Below are positions 43,323 through 54,899 of a stretch of DNA of 64,000 nucleotides, one piece after another. The notes under the pieces are model-generated. The model saw nothing but the letters and a program-made list of their open reading frames with translations. It was not told the origin of the DNA and did no database searches. This DNA comes from Conchocele bisecta. Its lineage: Eukaryota; Mollusca; Bivalvia; Lucinida; Thyasiridae. Made by a program: the position numbers and the translations under genes. The DNA is taken from the NCBI GenBank assembly GCA_029237695.1, contig CM055271.1, positions 33,228,462-33,292,461 of the forward strand. The letters are read 5' to 3'. Numbering within the stretch: the stretch's first letter is position 1; the number at the start of each line of letters is the position of its first letter.

Positions 43323-44097
43323 TATATATTGCTCGGAATAATGAGACCTTTTGTCATGGTGATGGAAATATATCCATATCATTATGACATAATCCCACAG
43401 TGAATCGTAAAGGATTATAACACCCACATGGATATGTTGTAGTAATGGTACGGTCATAAATATTCATATAAACTGTCTGTTCGACGTTTTTCTGCTGACA
43501 AACTTTTGGCTATTAAACGTATTAAAATATTTAAATGTAAGTAGTTTTTCATCAATAACAAAAATGTCACCCTCCCCAAATCTTTTTATTTGATAAAATT
43601 CCACAAATAAAAAAAAGCTTTTAAAAAATATATTTTTCGCCCCCATGTTAAATTCCCATAGGAAAATCGTCGGTGTTATTTTCAATGAAACCCACACTAC
43701 ATGTATACAATGTGTATGATCACGTGGTTACAACAGCAAACTTACGTGGTTACTTCAAAGTAAGTATTATTTGATATTTTCCTTAATAGGTAACATATTT
43801 TGATGAAATATGGCACAGCAAATGCGTCTTCATGAGCTGCATTTGGTGGTCCCGGGAGTTCGGCACATACTTATGTCGTTCTTGCGAAGAATAGATTTCC
43901 GTGTCTGTACATAATAAGGACAAAATAAAAGAATACGTACTTTGAATCAGAGTGCTTCTGGAAGTTTCAGTAATTGTTGTTGTTGTTGTAACCACGTGAT
44001 CCTTCACCTTGTGTATATGTGCTTATTCCATTACATAATACATTACTTGATAATTGAATACAGGTTAGTGTATGTTGATATCAAGTTTATCAGACCA
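43323..44097. other. Intron 2 DNA, nothing recognised
   Basis: AT-rich. CACGTGGTTACAACAGCAA and GTTGTTGTTGTAACCACGTG (43721, 43975) form widely spaced inverted copies. No gene. Confidence 0.4.
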
Positions 44098-44347
44098 GGG
44101 GGCCGTTTCACTAAACTTTGTACGACTAAACTGTTAACTGTTTGTAAGTGCAAAATTATGATTGTCTGTAAAATTCACATTGACACTGTTTTCTTGTAAA
44201 CAGTTATTGGATTTACATTTATTGAGCATAGGCTGCATACGCAGCCTATGCTCAATATATGTAAATCCATCAATTGAAATTTCCAGACGATCCTAAATTT
44301 GCACTTACGAACATTTTAGTCGTACAAAGTTTAGTGAAACGGACCCT
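44098..44347. mobile_element. Family H foldback MITE (GGGGCCGTTTCACTAAACTT ends)
   Basis: GGCCGTTTCACTAAACTTTG and CAAAGTTTAGTGAAACGG are inverted ends. A central palindrome, GAGCATAGGCTGCATACGCA + GCCTATGCTC. Other copies at 46646-46873 and 61025-61240. Confidence 0.85.
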
Positions 44348-44572
44348 AGTCGGAAATGGTAGGAATTTCTCGGCAAACTTTGGAATTCCTGCACACTTCT
44401 TAGCCTCGCCGCCTTATACACACGATATTAAACCTTTCAACCCTAAGGAACTGGAATGGACTGTGATATGTTAATGTTCCGACCAATCCAATGGTCACAA
44501 AATGATTTTCAGATTCGTCCATTTATGAAAAGGGGGTGTTTTTGTTCTCAAAAATATTAAAATTACTTTCAA

Positions 44573-44895
44573 AAAGTGCAGATCCTGATGAGACGGCTCG
44601 TTACGAGCCGGCTCATTTGGATCTGCACTTTTTGCATAAACCGATATAACGGGATTTCGGGTTCAAAGGGAAACCTTCGTCTGCAGTTGCTTTTATATCT
44701 GGCCTTATTTCTCAATAAAAACATGGTTTGACAGCACTTCAGAATAATTTCCAATGGAAATGATTCTGAAGTGCTGTCAAAGCATGTTGTGAATTATTCT
44801 AAAGTGCTGTCAAAGCATGTTTTGATGATACAAATGGTAAATAGAAAATAAACAACAGACGACAAACAAATTAAGATAGCGGTCTAAGGGTTAAA
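44573..44895. repeat. Family G hairpin followed by a family E MITE
   Basis: GCAGATCCTGATGAGACGG / CCGGCTCATTTGGATCTGC hairpin at 44578-44628. Family E core palindrome (TTTCCAATGGAAATG) at about 44750 and end GCGGTCTAAGGGTTAA at 44879-44894. Confidence 0.8.
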
Positions 44896-44982
44896 CAATA
44901 GCCTGGTATTCTTTATAATACATCAATGGATCAGTATTGCATATGCATTTCAGATCATATGCAAATGCTGTATTTAGAGGAT

Positions 44983-45122
44983 CTCGAATGAGTTTCCATT
45001 TGATCTGAGATTTATGAAACGAGTCACGCACAGTTTATGCACTGAGCCTCCGGCGAGGTGCATAAAGTTGCTGACGAGTCTCATAAATCTCATATCAAAT
45101 GGAAACTCATTCGAGTTTGAGA
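44983..45122. mobile_element. Foldback element, CGAATGAGTTTCCATTTGAT arms
   Basis: CGAATGAGTTTCCATTTGAT...GAGATTTATGA is mirrored by TCATAAATCTCATATCAAAT...GAAACTCATTCG. Confidence 0.8.
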
Positions 45123-45359
45123 TTCTGTTTATCACATGACTTCACACTCCAAATAGCAGAAAACGTGGAGATGTCTAATACGTTTCAGTGAGAAGACGCC
45201 ATTGACTATTTTCGCATCGAGTTGAAAATTGTTTTAATACTAGTAATACATATATTATAAATATGCCATATTATACGTTCCTTTCTTTATAAACACTTCA
45301 TATTACCAAACGTGAGCGAATTGTAACAATTGTAGTGATTTAACTGATTTATATCCCAG

Positions 45360-45640
45360 TAAACTCCCATGCCGAACTACTTTCCGTAACCTTGAGGCGC
45401 AGTTAAAATAATTCTTAAGAAAACGGAAAATAAACACATTTTCTTGATGAATTTATTTCAAATGCTGGAATTATAAGGAATGAACGGCCTTTTTGTGGAA
45501 TTTATCAGGGATATAAACTTGGAAAAGTCGCGGGAATACTGGACGAGGCCTTCCGGACTTCGTCCAATATTCCCGCGACTTTTCCAAGTTTATACCCCGA
45601 TAAATTCCACAAAAAGGCCATTCATTCCTATAGTAAACAC
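45360..45640. mobile_element. Family I foldback MITE (GAATTTATC...AACTTGG arms)
   Basis: AATGAACGGCCTTTTTGTGG and its mirror CCACAAAAAGGCCATTCATT bound a palindrome with AACTTGGAAAAGTCGCGGG. Related copies at 53690-53900 and 60398-60670, each with the GAGGCGCAGTTAAAATAATT-type flank. Confidence 0.8.
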
Positions 45641-45966
45641 TTCATATTACCAAACGTGAGCGAATTTTAACAATTGTAGTGATTTAACTGATTCAATGAC
45701 GTTTAAAATATGATGTCGCGCCATTAGGGATGCCATTTGGAACGTCTTCGTTTTGTTCGTTTGGCATAACGTTGGTGCATACTACGAGTGGTGTGATGGT
45801 GATGCGGCCAGTCAATCAAATTCGCTGCTGGTGTTATTACACGTGTGTCATATAACATTTATGAAACGGGTTGCAGCACATCAGGGTTTTCATGTGATAA
45901 TTGACCTTATTGATCAGACATAAAACACTATTCCATCAATCAGTGGACACTCCTCGTGTATTACAG

Positions 45967-46040
45967 GTCATGTACGGATGTAATCTGCTGTCTCGTGTTT
46001 GTCGTTTTCGTGGCCGGCCTCGGCGTCGTCGGATATTTCG
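45967..46040 (+). CDS. SLC44A: SLC44A-type gene, exon 3 (TM1)
   Basis: A 74-bp exon between TATTACAG and GTAAGT. It encodes SCTDVICCLVFVVFVAGLGV and on to VGYF: the RSCTD motif followed by the first transmembrane helix. The first G completes the Arg codon from exon 2 and the last G passes to exon 4 (phase 1). This exon is the strongest single match to the CTL family. Confidence 0.92.
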
Positions 46041-46109
46041 GTAAGTCTCACCAGAGTTATGTTTCCTATAAGTGTGCTTGTAGACTGATTCTGATTAATT
46101 ATACCATAT

Positions 46110-46557
46110 TTTGTGGGTGGTGGTCGGGCGAATGAGACGGCGTAAATTAACGTTATGGGTTCCTCCTTATAGGAATCACGATTTGCCTGGTTTGGCCCTC
46201 AGGTACGTTTTTATCTTTGGCTCTTTAGTTACCTCTGAATTGAATTGGGTTATTGCCCATTATAAAAGTAGTAAGATTATTACTGATCTTACAGCTTTTG
46301 GGAGGGGCCAAGTGATTCTGGTGTGGTGAGGACCTGGCATCAGATCAGGATTATTCTGATTTCAGGGCTGAATATATAGTTTTTTTATTGTAAATATTCA
46401 GTTCTGATTTTGGAATCCCCCCCCCCCCCATTTGTATATGTACTTGAACATGTACATGTACTTGTACAGGTAATATATGGGATTTAGTACTAAACCCATT
46501 GACCCGGCCTTAAATGACCTTAGCTGTTGATAGGCAGTTAAACCCCAACAAACAAAT
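46110..46557 (+). mobile_element. SINE/LINE-like retroelement copy 1
   Basis: About 450 bp. Head GGTGGTCGGGCGAATGAGAC, middle GGGTTATTGCCCATTATAAA, end TTAGCTGTTGATAGGCAGTT + AAACCCCAACAAACAAA. Colinear with 48529-48990. Confidence 0.7.
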
Positions 46558-46645
46558 ATACCATATATATTCTAACAGTTAGCCCTCTATTGCTACCTTT
46601 CATAAATATGTAGGGTTGGGTTGTAGCATAGGGTTAGAACACCTG

Positions 46646-47080
46646 GGGCCCGTTTCACAAAACTTCGTACGACTAAAATGTTCGTAAGGGCACATTTACG
46701 ATCGTCTGTAAATTTCATTCGATGGATTTACATGTATTTATATGCAGCATATGTTCAATACATGTAAATCCAATAATCGTTTACAAGAAAACATTGCTAA
46801 TGTTAAACTTACAGACTATCATAATTTTGCACTTACGAACATTTATTTGTACAAAGTTTAGTGAAACGGGCCCCTGACTTCCAATCTGCTGTTGCTTTTA
46901 TATCTTGCCTTATTTCTCAATAAAAACATGGCTTGACAGCACTTCAGAATCATTTCCACTGGAAATGATTCTGAAGTGCTGTCAAAGCATGTTGTAAATT
47001 ATTCTAAAGTGCTGTCAAAGCATGTTTTTGATGATAAAAATGGAAAATAAACAGCAGACGACAAAAAATTAAGTTAGCGA
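46646..47080. repeat. Family H MITE followed by a family E MITE
   Basis: GGGCCCGTTTCACAAAACTT...GTTTAGTGAAACGGGCCC at 46648-46873. Then the family E core (CATTTCCACTGGAAATG) and AACAGCAGACGACAAAAAAT to about 47075. Confidence 0.8.
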
Positions 47081-47742
47081 TGTAAGATATAATCCGGTGC
47101 ATTCATATTTCCGTAAACAGCCCCGGTATTCTTTAGGAAATGCCGCCAGTTTTGTCATGGTGGCACATGTTTGTTGTTGTTGTTGATGGAATGGCATCAA
47201 CACCGGTGCATTCACTGGATGCTTGTATCAGATTTCTGTAAACAGCCCCGTATTGTTTAGGAAATGCCGCCAATGATGGATTGTAGTGTAATATTTGTTC
47301 CGCTGGGTGGGAAACCGGACCGTGCGATGTTTATACTGTTAGTGGATTCTGATTGTTCTTTTTATTTACACAGCCTAAAAGGTACATGCCCACTCAGTAG
47401 CAACAAACTGTTCTTTGTAGGAATTAAATAAGTGTATAATTGTGTCACTATTCCACCAGTTCTAAAAATTACGAATGCCCGCTATACAGATATAATCATT
47501 TAGTAATATTTATTTTACTGATAGTGACGCGAGGTGGTATCAGGCTATTTTTATATGCAAATGAGGCATGATATTTTTTAATTATTTATACTAATTAAAT
47601 GTCACCTGAAAAAATAATATTTTTGACAGGTTATAGATAAAAGAGTCTGATCATTGCACATCAAAACATAAATGTTGTGCCTACTGAATGGGCATGTACC
47701 TTTAACCCTTTCAACGCCACAGGCCTGTATAGGTGTATTGGC
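47081..47742. other. Intron 3 DNA with a local duplication
   Basis: TAAACAGCCCCG(G)TATT(C/G)TTTAG + GAAATGCCGCCA occurs at about 47115 and 47238 with related flanks. No gene. Confidence 0.45.
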
Positions 47743-47808
47743 AAAAAGTGTAGATCCAGATGAGCCGGCTCGTGACGAGCCGTCTCACCAGGATCTACAC
47801 TTTTTGCA
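47743..47808. repeat. Family G hairpin
   Basis: GTAGATCCAGATGAGCCGGC / GCCGTCTCACCAGGATCTAC around CTCGTGACGAG. Confidence 0.8.
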
Positions 47809-48109
47809 AGTAATTGTCATATTGGACTAGTCTGAAAACCTTTTTGTGACTGTTGGATTGGTTGCAAAATGAACGTATCAAAATCCACAAAATGACTGGA
47901 GAAATGGGGCTTATGGGATTTGTGACCAGTGGAGCTCCTGATCAGCTAGCGCACACTAGCAAACTGATAGCGATATATATCAATTGTTAGAAGCATTATG
48001 GATGTTTCATTGATGGAATGGCGAACAGTGCGGATGCACAGGCTGATCTGGATATACAACTGGTCGCAAAACCCATAAACCCCATTTCACCAGTCACAGA
48101 CACATGATA
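47809..48109. other. Intron 3 DNA, nothing recognised
   Basis: Contains ATGGGGCTTATGGGATTTGT (47905) and a partial mirror of it near 48075. No gene. Confidence 0.4.
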
Positions 48110-48440
48110 CAAATTCATGTGATTTCGTACCTTCGGACATCTGCGTAATTTCATGTAATACATTTATAAAAATTTACAATATTTTCCGTAAATGCCGTCG
48201 AAAGTTGACAATTTTTTCAGAGTACATGCTGTACTCTGAAATTGTTTTCAACTTTTTACTTTATTTATGAAAAATATTGTAAATTTTTTAAACGTATTTA
48301 ATGAAATTAAACAGATGTCCGACGGTTCAAAATCACATGGCGTGTCTCACAATTAGGTCAGAAAATCACATGGCGTGTCTCACAATTAGGTCAGAAAATC
48401 ACATGGCGTGTCTCACAATTAGGTCAGAAAATCACACAAT
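48110..48440. repeat. Foldback MITE (TCACATG...CCTTCGGACATCTG) plus 33-bp tandem repeat
   Basis: Inverted arms around CAGAGTACATGCTGTACTCTG (48218-48238), a related copy at 59937-60180. The right end then repeats ATCACATGGCGTGTCTCACA + ATTAGGTCAGAAA three times (48335-48440). Confidence 0.8.
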
Positions 48441-48528
48441 TCTCCTGACTTATTATTGTTATTATGATACATGCCACTATAATTGTGTGCCACTATAATT
48501 GTGTACTATAATTGTGTGCCACTATAAT

Positions 48529-48990
48529 TGTGTGGGTGGTTGGTCGGGCGAACGTGACGGCATAAATTAAGGGTAGAGGTTCCTCCTGAGAGGAATCACG
48601 ATTTGTCTGGTTTGGCCCTCAGGTACGTTTTATCTTTGGCTCTTTTGTTACCTGGGAGTTGAATTGGGTTATTGCCTAGTATAAAAGTAGTAAGATTATT
48701 ACTGATCCTACTGCTTTTGGAAGAGGGCCAAGTGATTCTGGTGTGGTGAGGACCTGGCATCAGATCAGGATTGTTCTGATTTCAAGGCTGAATATATTTT
48801 ATTTTTTTATTGTAAATATTCAGTTCTGATTTTGGGATTTTCCCCCCATTTGTACATGTACTTGAACATGTACTTGTACAGGTAATATATGGGAATTAGT
48901 ATTAAACCCAGCCTTAAATGACCCTTAGACCCGGCCTTAAATGACCTTAGCTGTTGATAGGCCGTTAAACCCCAATAAACAAACAAAGAA
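48529..48990 (+). mobile_element. SINE/LINE-like retroelement copy 2
   Basis: Same order as 46110-46557. Ends TTAGCTGTTGATAGGCCGTT + AAACCCCAATAAACAAACAAA 19 bp before the exon 4 acceptor. Confidence 0.7.
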
Positions 48991-49009
48991 ACTATAATTG
49001 TATTTGCAG

Positions 49010-49088
49010 GCTTCACGTACGGCAATCCCGGGCTGCTACTATACCCAATGAACTCCGAGAAAGAACTCTGTGGCTTCGGAAACCAGAA
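49010..49088 (+). CDS. SLC44A: SLC44A-type gene, exon 4
   Basis: A 79-bp exon between TATTTGCAG and GTAAGT. It encodes (G)FTYGNPGLLLYPMNSEKELC and on to GFGNQ(K): the start of the first extracellular loop, with the conserved YG.P..L.YP..S...CG pattern of CTL proteins. Phase 1 in, phase 2 out (AA, completed by G of exon 5). The acceptor lies 19 bp beyond the end of a retroelement. Confidence 0.9.
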
Positions 49089-49861
49089 GTAAGTATTGTT
49101 GTCCGTTTTCATGTTCATGTTCCGCAGGTTTATGCCCCAAAAATATGAACTGTATTTATTCTAATAAACGCCCCCGGGGCTATGCAGTTGGTGGGGATCA
49201 AAACGCGGAAAGTAGGATCAAAATATGTTCTTTTCACATACAAAATCCATTTAAAACAATGTTTTAAATGGCTTTTGTATTTGAAAATAACACATTTATA
49301 ATGCAAATATGGGAGATGGGCTACTATTAGAGAGGGGGGCTACTATTAGAATAAATACGGTAGCTAGGAAACTTTTTGAAACATCTCATCAAAAGTACAA
49401 ATATCTTCCTTATGTATGCACCGAAGTATTGTTGTTACCACTCTTTTGAACTGTCTCATAAAAAATACACATACATTCCTTATTTATGCACCAAAATATA
49501 TCTTATTACCACTCATTTGAACCGTCTCACCGAGACACTTCAAATGAGTGGTTACAACATATACTTTTGGGGAGAAAAAAAGAAAATACAAAAAATATTC
49601 GGCAATTTTGCCACTTGTGAATCCGAATCAAATACAAAGTACAGTATAAATCATGTTTTTTTATGAAAAAAATAGTAGGCATAAGCACTACTTGACTGAT
49701 TGATGGATCTAACCTACTTTGAAACCTTATGTTGATGTCTATCATACAAGTTATCTGAACTCTGGATACTGTTTTTGTATGCTGTGAAAATATCAAGGTA
49801 TTCTTCTTTATCCCTAGATAATGTGTAATATTATGGAGCCCCGCAGAGGACATGGATTTTT
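49089..49861. other. Intron 4 DNA with a family D hairpin
   Basis: AAATCCATTTAAAACAATGT / TTTTAAATGGCTTTTGTATT (49247) form a small hairpin. The family D core GAACCGTCTCACCGAGAC lies at 49518-49536. No gene. Confidence 0.5.
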
Positions 49862-50398
49862 TTTTATTAATTTGTTCCCACGAAATAACAATTCATTCCC
49901 TCAATTTAACAATTCGTTCCCTCGAATTAACAATTTGTTTCCTCGATATGACAATTCGTTCCCTCGAATTAACAATTCGTTCCCTTGAATTAACAATTCG
50001 TTCCCACGATATAACAATTTGTTCCCTCAAATTAACAATTCGTTCCCACGATATAACAATTCGTTCCCTCAAAATGACAATTTGTTCCCTCAATTTAACA
50101 ATTCGTTCCCTCGAATTAACAATTCGTTCCCACGATATAACAATTCTTTCCCTTGAATTAACAATTCGTTCCCACGAAATGACAATTCGTTCCCTCAATT
50201 TAACAATTAGTTCCCACGATATAACAATTCGTTTCCATGAATTAACAATTTTTCCCTCAATTTAACAATTCGTTCCCTCGAATTAACAATTTGTTCCCAC
50301 AAAATAGCAATTCGTTCCCACGGGAACGAATTGTTATTTCGTGGGATCGAATTGTTAAATTGAGGGAACACATTGTTATTTCGTGGGAACGAATTAAT
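49862..50398. repeat. 21-bp minisatellite with an inverted right end
   Basis: Degenerate units AACAATTCGTTCCCTCGAAT + T, 21 bp or 7 codons, giving TIRSLEL-type peptide repeats in open frames. At about 50315 the orientation flips (CCCACGGGAACGAATTG), so the end of the array is the reverse complement of its body. Confidence 0.9.
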
Positions 50399-52490
50399 AA
50401 AAAAAGAATTCTACGTCTCCTGCGGGGCTCCGTAGAATATAGCCAATCACATGTGACTAACATATCTCTAGATAAGTGAGAGTATCATTATTGAAGATAC
50501 AAGCTCTTACAAAAACTTTAAGCTTGTGACGGACGGGATGGACGGGACGGGCGGACAAGGGTAGCACTAAATGCCCCTTCCACTATCGTGGTGGGGTATA
50601 CAAATCCCTGATATTTCAGTTTTAAAGTGCCGACACTGATAAGACTACATATGGGCCGCGCCATACGAAAACCGGGCTTAATGACAACGTCATGAAAAGC
50701 GGTAAACGACGTAGGAAAAACGACGTTTGCAGCGTCACTGTAAAAGTTCACATTTTTCCCTCCCATTTACGTTTACTGGTGCCAATTAACATTTAGTGTG
50801 AACAGAAAACGGAAAATTATAACTTACTGAAACATTCACTAATATGAGACGCGATGCCTTGCACCTTTATAGTACACATATTATGACGTCATGACTTGAT
50901 GGCACGTACTTGTGACGTCACTGAACGTGAATACATGTTTGACGTTATGGCCATGGTGTCGTGACAAAATATTATAGCAATGATACTAACACGAGTTCCT
51001 CGCAGCATCAATGAAATGCTTCAGGCGCTGTGCATTGTCGCCTAACTGTTGTTCTTTGACATTGTCACTCTTTTTCGTCGGTTATCCTTATGAATTCAAA
51101 ATGGTGAACGCATAATTTAACTGGCTACATATCAGCGAAGTCCTCGCTTACACTGCCACCTTGAATCCTAAAATAATCTTAAATATGAACAACCTAGTGT
51201 ATGCCAACGATATTACCATCTATTATCTTGGTAAATTGAGACACTTTTGAACAATTCAATCCAGTACTTAGCGAATGATATGCCATTTAATGCCACTCAT
51301 TTTATCATAAACAGAGGTAGACACTCAACTATATTGTAAGGGACCTGAAATCTGGTTTTTGTCAGGATGATTATCCAGATATCGGGTTTGGTAGCTCCGC
51401 ACCAACAAGGATGTTCACTATCAACTAAATATTGGCTGATAATAGAATACGAGAGCGAATGTCAATTCAACAAGTTTAATAAAGTCTTAACTACCATGTA
51501 ACAACAATTAAAGTATTTTTTACGGACTGAATATCGGATTATGCGGTGCACAATATGTCATTTCCACATTGTGGCAGAAATTAACACATGTCAAACAGAG
51601 AACAATAATGGGAATCTCAACCTCCAAGTAACTCTGCAACTAATCAACATGTGTCGGTAAGCTTGGTTAAATATTCAACATGTTCTCATGTTATAGTACA
51701 TTACAGTTTTCAGTGTTTAAGGATGGGTGGGGTAACCATGGGCGGATTCAGTGGGGGGGGGGGGCAGGGGGCGGACAAGGCGCGCGCCGCCCTTACAATT
51801 CGCCGAGTAAAGATTTTTTACAAGTTACAAGGCACGTTTATTGCTCCAAAATGCGCCAGAACGCAGGAAATGCGGTGTAGATTTCAAAAAAAGAAATTTG
51901 ATGGTCATAAACATGATTTTAGCACGATTTGTAGTATCAACAATTATAAGGTATCACGCTACCAAATCTGCCAGACGTCGTGTTTTGTCACAAAGTTAAT
52001 GTTATAAGCCGCCTACTGCAGATGTACACGTGCAATGTCTATAAACAAATACTCCATTTGCAGCAATTCCTTATTTGAAAATTATTCATACGGAATTACG
52101 TTACTTGAGCCGCAAGCCAAAACATGACGTTACATTAATAGCAACTGCAATAAACATTATTTTCATACTTTGTCTTGGCCTAATGGGAAACATTTGGAAA
52201 GGCTACGAGATATCCAAATTTGGTTGACATGCGATGAAAGATGACAAATCTATAGGACTTGTCCGGGTATTCTATCAACACACCCCTTATATACGCCGTT
52301 GATAAAAACGTCGTAATTTCAACGTCATTGATCTAAAACGTCATATAAGTTTTTACCACGCGTCATAAAAAATACTTATAAAATGAAAAATAATTGGGAT
52401 ACATTGATAATTTTGGCGGCATATGGCTTATAAAAGATGTACAATTCAGAATACGCGAAAAAGTAAACACTGAAAATGTTGTCATTAAGC
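50399..52490. other. Intron 4 DNA, no gene seen
   Basis: Holds GGGCCGCGCCATACGAAAAC + CGGGCTTAATGACAACGTCAT (50655), an inverted relative of 52475-52510 and 33165-33225; GGACGGGATGGACGGGACGG at 50529; and a G12 run at 51753. No supported gene. Confidence 0.5.
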
Positions 52491-52524
52491 CCGGTTTTCG
52501 CATGGCGCGGCTCAATTATATACT

Positions 52525-52642
52525 CTCTAGATGTCATTTGATTCACAGTGGGTTGTGGTGCCTACAGCCACTTTACTTGTACACTATCATGAGCCAGTTA
52601 TGTGCATCACAATCCACTGTGAATCAAATGACCTCCATGTGA
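52525..52642. repeat. Inverted repeat CATTTGATTCACAGTGG
   Basis: CATTTGATTCACAGTGGGTT at 52535 and its mirror AATCCACTGTGAATCAAATG at 52613. Foldback of about 100 bp. Confidence 0.8.
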
Positions 52643-53206
52643 CCTTTACATACAATTGCCATATATACATAGTTATTTCCCTTGGTTAAGTTTTGTTGCG
52701 CCAGCTTGCAGACTGCAGCGCGATATACTCGGCACATTGGCGTACGTACGTACATGCATTTGGGTTAAAGATGTTTGTTAAAGGTTTTGGTTAAAGTATT
52801 TCGGTATACTATCAAAGCCTCGGTGGGCGTGTCATGTGGGGCGTGGCTATCTAGTTTTTCGTTTGAGCAAAGTGGTAGGTGGAGCATCCATTCTTTATGG
52901 ACACATTTTCTTCTTTTTTTCAAAATTCTTTTACCACCCTTTAACCCTTTCAACACCACAGGCCTGTGTAGTGGTATTGGCAAAACGTGTAGATCCAGAT
53001 GAGCCGGCTCGTAACGAGCCGTCTCATCAGGATCTGCACTTTTTACAAGTAATTTTCATATTTTTGAGAACAAAAACACGCCCTTTTCATAAATGGACTA
53101 GTTTGAAAATCATTTTGTGGCTGTTGGATTTGTTTCAAAATTAACATATCAAAATCCATTCCGTTACTTAGAGGTGAAATGGTTAAAGGTGAAATTGTTG
53201 TTCCAG
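52643..53206. repeat. Dispersed repeat and family G hairpin before exon 5
   Basis: 52705-52860 resembles 27431-27617. The family G hairpin (GATGAGCCGGCTCGTAACGA core) lies at 52979-53045. Confidence 0.6.
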
Positions 53207-53294
53207 GGGGAAGAACTTCCTGATGTTCTATGACCTGATTGCCTGTGGCAAGATGGGCGTGGGGGTGTTTGTGGATGGCTGCCCCACTCCACAG
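53207..53294 (+). CDS. SLC44A: SLC44A-type gene, exon 5
   Basis: An 88-bp exon between TTGTTCCAG and GTACGT. It encodes (K)GKNFLMFYDLIACGKMGVGV and on to FVDGCPTPQ, the extracellular loop segment ending in the conserved CPTPQ, which in CTL proteins precedes (V/I)CV..CP. It ends in phase 0, matching exon 6, which starts ICVAECP. Confidence 0.9.
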
Positions 53295-53299
53295 GTACG

Positions 53300-53490
53300 T
53301 ACAGTAGTGTGTGTGTTTTGTGTTCCACTTCGTAACCAGAAGTGAATGTGGTCCAAATGTGGGCCAAATGTGGGGCAAATGTGGTCCAAATGTGGGCCAA
53401 ACATGGTCCAAACGTGGGTCAAACATTGCCCAAACGCGGTTAAAAAAAAGTGGGCCAAACATAGGCCAAACGTTGTCCAAACGTGTGCCA
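53300..53490 (-). repeat. 11-bp minisatellite, opposite orientation to 4495-4965
   Basis: GTGGTCCAAATGTGGGCC-type 11-mers with an edge TTTGTGTTCCACTTCGTAAC that mirrors the edge at 4950-4980. Five bases after the exon 5 donor. Confidence 0.8.
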
Positions 53491-53689
53491 TAATTGGGCA
53501 AAAAGTGTGTTTGCTGTCCTTCTTTTGCCAACTTAATCCCATTCGTCGAAACCGTTTTTCTGTTTTCTGATTTTCTGATCCAATGAAAATGCCATTTATG
53601 GGCTCTGAAACAATTTTTGTAACAAAAAAGTAAAATGGTTTCCCTGAAGCGCTGCCCATGTGCAGTGATACAAAAAAAAATGTTATAGG

Positions 53690-53930
53690 AATGAATGGCC
53701 TTTTTGTGGAATTTATCGAGGTATAAACTTGGTCCTTCGTCCAGTATTCCCGCGACTTTTCCAAGTTTATATCTCCGATAAATTCCACAAAAAGGCCATT
53801 CATTCCTTATAATTCCAGCATTTGAAATAAATTCATCATGAAAATGTGTTTATTTTCCCTTGTATTAAGAATTATTTTAACTGCGCCTCACGGTTACGGA
53901 AAGTAGTTCGGCGTGGGAGTTTACTGGGAT
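53690..53930. mobile_element. Family I foldback MITE
   Basis: GAATGAATGGCCTTTTTGTG and CACAAAAAGGCCATTCATTC are inverted. Flank GCGCCTCACGGTTACGGAAA as at 60630. Confidence 0.8.
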
Positions 53931-53939
53931 ATAAATTTT

Positions 53940-54360
53940 GGACAGAGACTTGCTACGGCAATCTTTGGCTCTGTTGTTACCTTGGAGTTGAATTGGGTTA
54001 TTGCCCATTATAAAAGTAGTAAGATTATTACTGACCCTACTGCTTTTGGGACGGGGCTAAGTGATTCTGGTGTTGCGTGTACATGGCATCAGAACAGGAT
54101 TATACTGATTTCAGGACTGAATATATAGATTGTTTATGCTCCCCGAAAACATTTTTTCGGGGGATCATATAGTTACCGCTTTTTCCGGTGTCCGCCGTCA
54201 TTTTACGTTAAAGTTTTTCAAATTGCTATATATCTGTGACTGCAGCTTGGGATATCAACTTGAAACTTCATATACACATTGATCACAATCCATATTTTCA
54301 TTGCATACCCTGCCCATGCTGCCCAGGAGCCCTAGGTCAAAGTCAAATGACTTAGAATTT
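53940..54360 (+). repeat. Fragment of the SINE/LINE-like family, then CTATATATCTGTGAC family repeat
   Basis: GGGTTATTGCCCATTATAAA (53995) belongs to the 46110 family. From 54138, GCTCCCCGAAAACATTTTTTC + GGGGGATCATATAG starts the family seen at 4080. Confidence 0.65.
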
Positions 54361-54899
54361 TGTTTCTTAAAGCTTACTTTAAAGCCCCTATATGGCTCAA
54401 GTTGCCGAATTTGGCCTCCTATTGGGTTTTCCCAATCATAAATCCAACAGGTTTCTATTTACACACACTTTGAAACTGTTTGCATTCATTTTGGTACAAA
54501 AATGAGTTTGTAGTCGATTAACATATCAATATTTGTTGATAAACATACAGCAGGTGCGTGTTTCAAAGCCCGATCGATTTTCCGATAGACGCTCAGGTCA
54601 ACTCCTCAACTACCCGATTCGCGGCCGATGAATTCCGATAGCCGGAGTTTATCGACTCGCTTCCGAGCCGAAGCCGTTGGGTTACTGAAATGAAATTGTC
54701 AATATTGACATTTTGCACTGAGTGGTACACAAAACAAGTTGTTGTTGTCTTCACATTGCGATTAAGATGTAAATCTCAAGACTTGAGATGTATCTATTAG
54801 GCAGTAATGTTAGTTTTGTGTACTATTAAAATCAGTTGCCAAACATGTTTTTGTGTTTGAAAAAATCGAAAAATTGTAATACTGAGCTGTTCAGGGCCT
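54361..54899. other. Intron 5 DNA, nothing recognised
   Basis: ATCTCAAGACTTGAGAT (54773) is a small palindrome. No gene seen. Confidence 0.4.

Noticed and set aside
49852..50265. 137-codon ORF of TIRSLEL-type repeats
   Set aside because: By-product of a 21-bp minisatellite; both strands are open.
53164..53803. 191-codon minus-strand ORF overlapping exon 5
   Set aside because: Formed by antisense of the exon plus the 11-bp minisatellite and a MITE. The plus-strand exon has splice sites and family matches.
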